Origin: Accumulibacter jenkinsii
GTDB taxonomy: Bacteria > Pseudomonadota > Gammaproteobacteria > Burkholderiales > Rhodocyclaceae
Reading direction: 5' to 3'
Length of the DNA: 64,000 nt
NCBI GenBank assembly: GCA_036625225.1
Contig: JAZKUF010000002.1
Coordinates: forward strand, 1,054,001 to 1,118,000
Program-made: the position numbers and the translations under genes
The notes under the pieces: generated by a model
What the model was told of the DNA's origin: nothing
The model's input: the letters and a program-made list of their open reading frames with translations, nothing else
Databases searched by the model: none
Part shown: piece by piece, positions 62,437-64,000 of the stretch
Numbering within the stretch: position 1 is the first letter of the stretch
How the letters are laid out: each line of letters begins with the position of its first letter

Positions 62437-63669
62437 TCAGGCAACCCGCCCGGCGCCAGCCGCTGCTGCCGGAAACCAGTGCGCGGTTCGCTTGCAGACC
62501 TCGACCAGCATCAGCATCACCGGCACTTCGATCAGCACGCCGACGACGGTTGCCAGCGCGGCGCCTGAAGACAGCCCGAAGAGCATCACGGCGGTGGCGA
62601 TCGCAACTTCGAAGTGATTCGATGCGCCGATCATCGCCACTGGCGCCGCATCGGCATAGGAAAGGCGCAGCCAGCGGGCGAGGCCATAGCCGAGGGCGAA
62701 GATGAGCAGCGTCTGCAGGAAGAGCGGGACCGCAATCCAGACGATGGTCAGCGGGTTGGCGATGATCACTTCACCCTTGAACGAGAACAGCAGCACGAGG
62801 GTGATCAGCAGGGCGACGATGGTGATCGGCGTCAGGAGATGCAGGAAACGTTCCCTGAACCAGGTCTCGCCCTTTGCAGCGATGATCCAGCGCCGCGACA
62901 GGTAGCCAGCGATGAGCGGCAGGGCGACGTAGATCCCGATCGACAGCAGCAGCGCCTGCCACGGCACCGGCAAGCGGCCGACGCCGAGCAGGAAACCGCC
63001 GAGGACGCCGTAGAGCAGCAGCATGGTCAGCGAGTTGATCGCCACCATGACCAGCGTCAGCCCGTCGTTGCCACGCGCGAGGTAGCCCCAGACCAGCACC
63101 ATCGCCGTGCACGGGGCGACGCCGAGCAGGATGCAGCCGGCAAGATAGCTGCGCCACAGCGGCACTTCGAGCATCTTCATCCCCTCGTGCAAAACGACGA
63201 CGCCGGCCCCATGCGTCGACCCGACCGGCAGGTCGAGGCCGAAAGGCATCCTCACCAGATCGACCGCCTGCTCGCCGATCAGCGCGCGGAAGACGACGCC
63301 GAGAAAGAGGAAAGCGATCGCGTACATGCTGAATGGCTTCACCGCCCAATTGACGAACAGCGTCAGCAACACCGGCTTGCCGCTTCGTCCGGCCTGGACG
63401 ACGGCGGCAAAATCGATCTTGACCATGATCGGATACATCATGAAGAAGAGGCAAATGGCGATCGGGATCGACACCACCGGTGCCCCGTCGACGTAGACCG
63501 CCATGTCGTCGAGTGCTCGCGCCATCCCCGGCGCCCATTTGCCGAGCAAAATGCCGACGACGATGCAGAGGACGACCCAGAGGCTCAGGTAGCGCTCGAA
63601 AAGACTCGTCATCTTGCGGGCTGCGGCGCCTGGTTCACCGGCGCGGTTGCTAAGGGATACGTTGCTCAT
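62437..63669 (-). CDS. Arsenite efflux permease, ACR3 family
   Basis: 410 residues with ten membrane segments. The conserved cysteine lies in LLGVAPCTAMVLVWG; SFKGEVIIANP and MIGASNHFEVAIATAVMLFGLSSGAALATVVGVLIEVPVML are ACR3 hallmarks. An extra stretch MPFGLDLPVGSTHGAGVVVLHEGMKML between helices is seen in one ACR3 subgroup as I recall. Exports As(III). An alternative ATG is at 63612. Downstream of an arsR gene with a 147-base gap. Confidence 0.93.
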   Translation of the reverse strand: MSNVSLSNRAGEPGAAARKMTSLFERYLSLWVVLCIVVGILLGKWAPGMARALDDMAVYVDGAPVVSIPIAICLFFMMYPIMVKIDFAAVVQAGRSGKPVLLTLFVNWAVKPFSMYAIAFLFLGVVFRALIGEQAVDLVRMPFGLDLPVGSTHGAGVVVLHEGMKMLEVPLWRSYLAGCILLGVAPCTAMVLVWGYLARGNDGLTLVMVAINSLTMLLLYGVLGGFLLGVGRLPVPWQALLLSIGIYVALPLIAGYLSRRWIIAAKGETWFRERFLHLLTPITIVALLITLVLLFSFKGEVIIANPLTIVWIAVPLFLQTLLIFALGYGLARWLRLSYADAAPVAMIGASNHFEVAIATAVMLFGLSSGAALATVVGVLIEVPVMLMLVEVCKRTAHWFPAAAAGAGRVA

Positions 63670-63816
63670 GTCGATCGGGCGGCTGTGGTCAATCGGTCAT
63701 CGGGACCGACAGATTACTACGTTTCCATCAATATCAAAACATGATTTGTCAAAAGGAAGGGTTGCCGCCGCAGACGACCCATGCCGGAGATCGGCGGCTA
63801 GCAGGGCGTCGCACAA

Positions 63817-64000
63817 CTAGTCGGTCGGCGGTTTGCAGATTTCCGGATGGCCACCGCAGCAGTTGTCGGTCAGGAAAGCAAGCAGCGCGTTGATCCGGTC
63901 CATGGACGCGTGGCAGCGGACGAAGCGTCCTTCCTGGACGGTGTTGACCAGACCGGCATGGGCAAGCGCCTTGAGGTGGAAGGAGAGCGTCGGCGCCGGC
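63817..64000 (-). CDS. arsR: ArsR family arsenic-responsive repressor (C-terminal part, cut by window edge)
   Basis: The last 60 or so residues: PTLSFHLKALAHAGLV is the recognition helix, NTVQEGRFVRCHA the wing, and DRINALLAFLTDNCCGGHPEIC the C-terminal helix with a CC...C cluster. The paired cysteines followed by a third resemble the As(III)-binding C-termini of AfArsR-type repressors. The gene begins outside the window. It should repress arsR-acr3 until arsenite binds. An AT-rich stretch near 63715-63745 before acr3 might be an operator, though none is clear. Confidence 0.9.
   Translation of the reverse strand, partial: PAPTLSFHLKALAHAGLVNTVQEGRFVRCHASMDRINALLAFLTDNCCGGHPEICKPPTD

Overview
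The window is GC-rich, densely coded bacterial chromosome and looks like a betaproteobacterium of the Rhodocyclales, probably near 'Candidatus Accumulibacter'. That placement is inference from gene content and order: an ilvB-ilvN-ilvC-pssA-leuA run, a wrbA/DUF2069 pair, a sigma factor/DUF3619/DUF3106/RDD cassette, form II RuBisCO with cbbQ and cbbO, a PPi-type phosphofructokinase beside a class II aldolase, and an ActP acetate permease. No rRNA, tRNA, CRISPR array, insertion sequence, prophage or integrase was seen. Most of the window is core genome.

Layout. 1-4021: leftward genes for a lipoprotein, a DASS anion transporter, a FadR-type GntR regulator and the start of a glycolate-oxidase-like GlcD, plus a ParB-like protein. 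4252-11249: SulP transporter, a small conserved protein, a two-domain M16 peptidase, MscL and an aminotransferase. 11543-14015: a protein with a C-terminal PilZ signature (candidate c-di-GMP receptor), WrbA and DUF2069. 14056-19994: branched-chain amino acid and phosphatidylserine synthesis, all leftward. 20132-22141: the sigma factor cassette. 22149-29667: lptFG divergent from pepA-holC-hypothetical-valS. 29693-33847: PabB-PabC fusion, TusA, BepA and a cold-shock protein. 34108-37758: clpS-clpA, rraA and an ankyrin protein. 37793-47394: the carbon-fixation block, with cbbM-cbbQ-cbbO leftward and tkt-gap-pyk rightward from one control region. 47488-54398: zinc-ribbon protein, TTC38-like protein, purC, DUF2189, oligopeptidase A and a DUF4124/glutaredoxin-like protein. 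54463-59842: actP/DUF485, a YjfB-like gene, pfp and fba. 60282-64000: Prc protease, then an Acr3/ArsR arsenic operon cut by the window end.

How genes work together. RuBisCO and its activase, transketolase, GAPDH and aldolase give parts of a Calvin cycle. GlcD at the left edge could remove glycolate made by RuBisCO oxygenation. The PPi-dependent phosphofructokinase, aldolase, GAPDH, pyruvate kinase and acetate permease fit a lifestyle of acetate uptake and reversible glycolysis. pgk is absent from its usual place between gap and pyk.

Most interesting points: (1) the sigma factor cassette, where DUF3619 has the position and topology of an anti-sigma factor and DUF3106 resembles a periplasmic Spy-like protein; (2) that sigma factor has no ATG, GTG or TTG able to include its conserved region 2, and a CTG with a good ribosome binding site fits; (3) a PilZ signature (RxxxR ... 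NxSxxG) in an otherwise unrecognised 503-residue protein; (4) a sigma-28-like promoter in front of the YjfB-like gene; (5) a perfect GntR-type palindrome over the regulator's own start. Nothing here proves a wholly new system; the sigma cassette is the best candidate.
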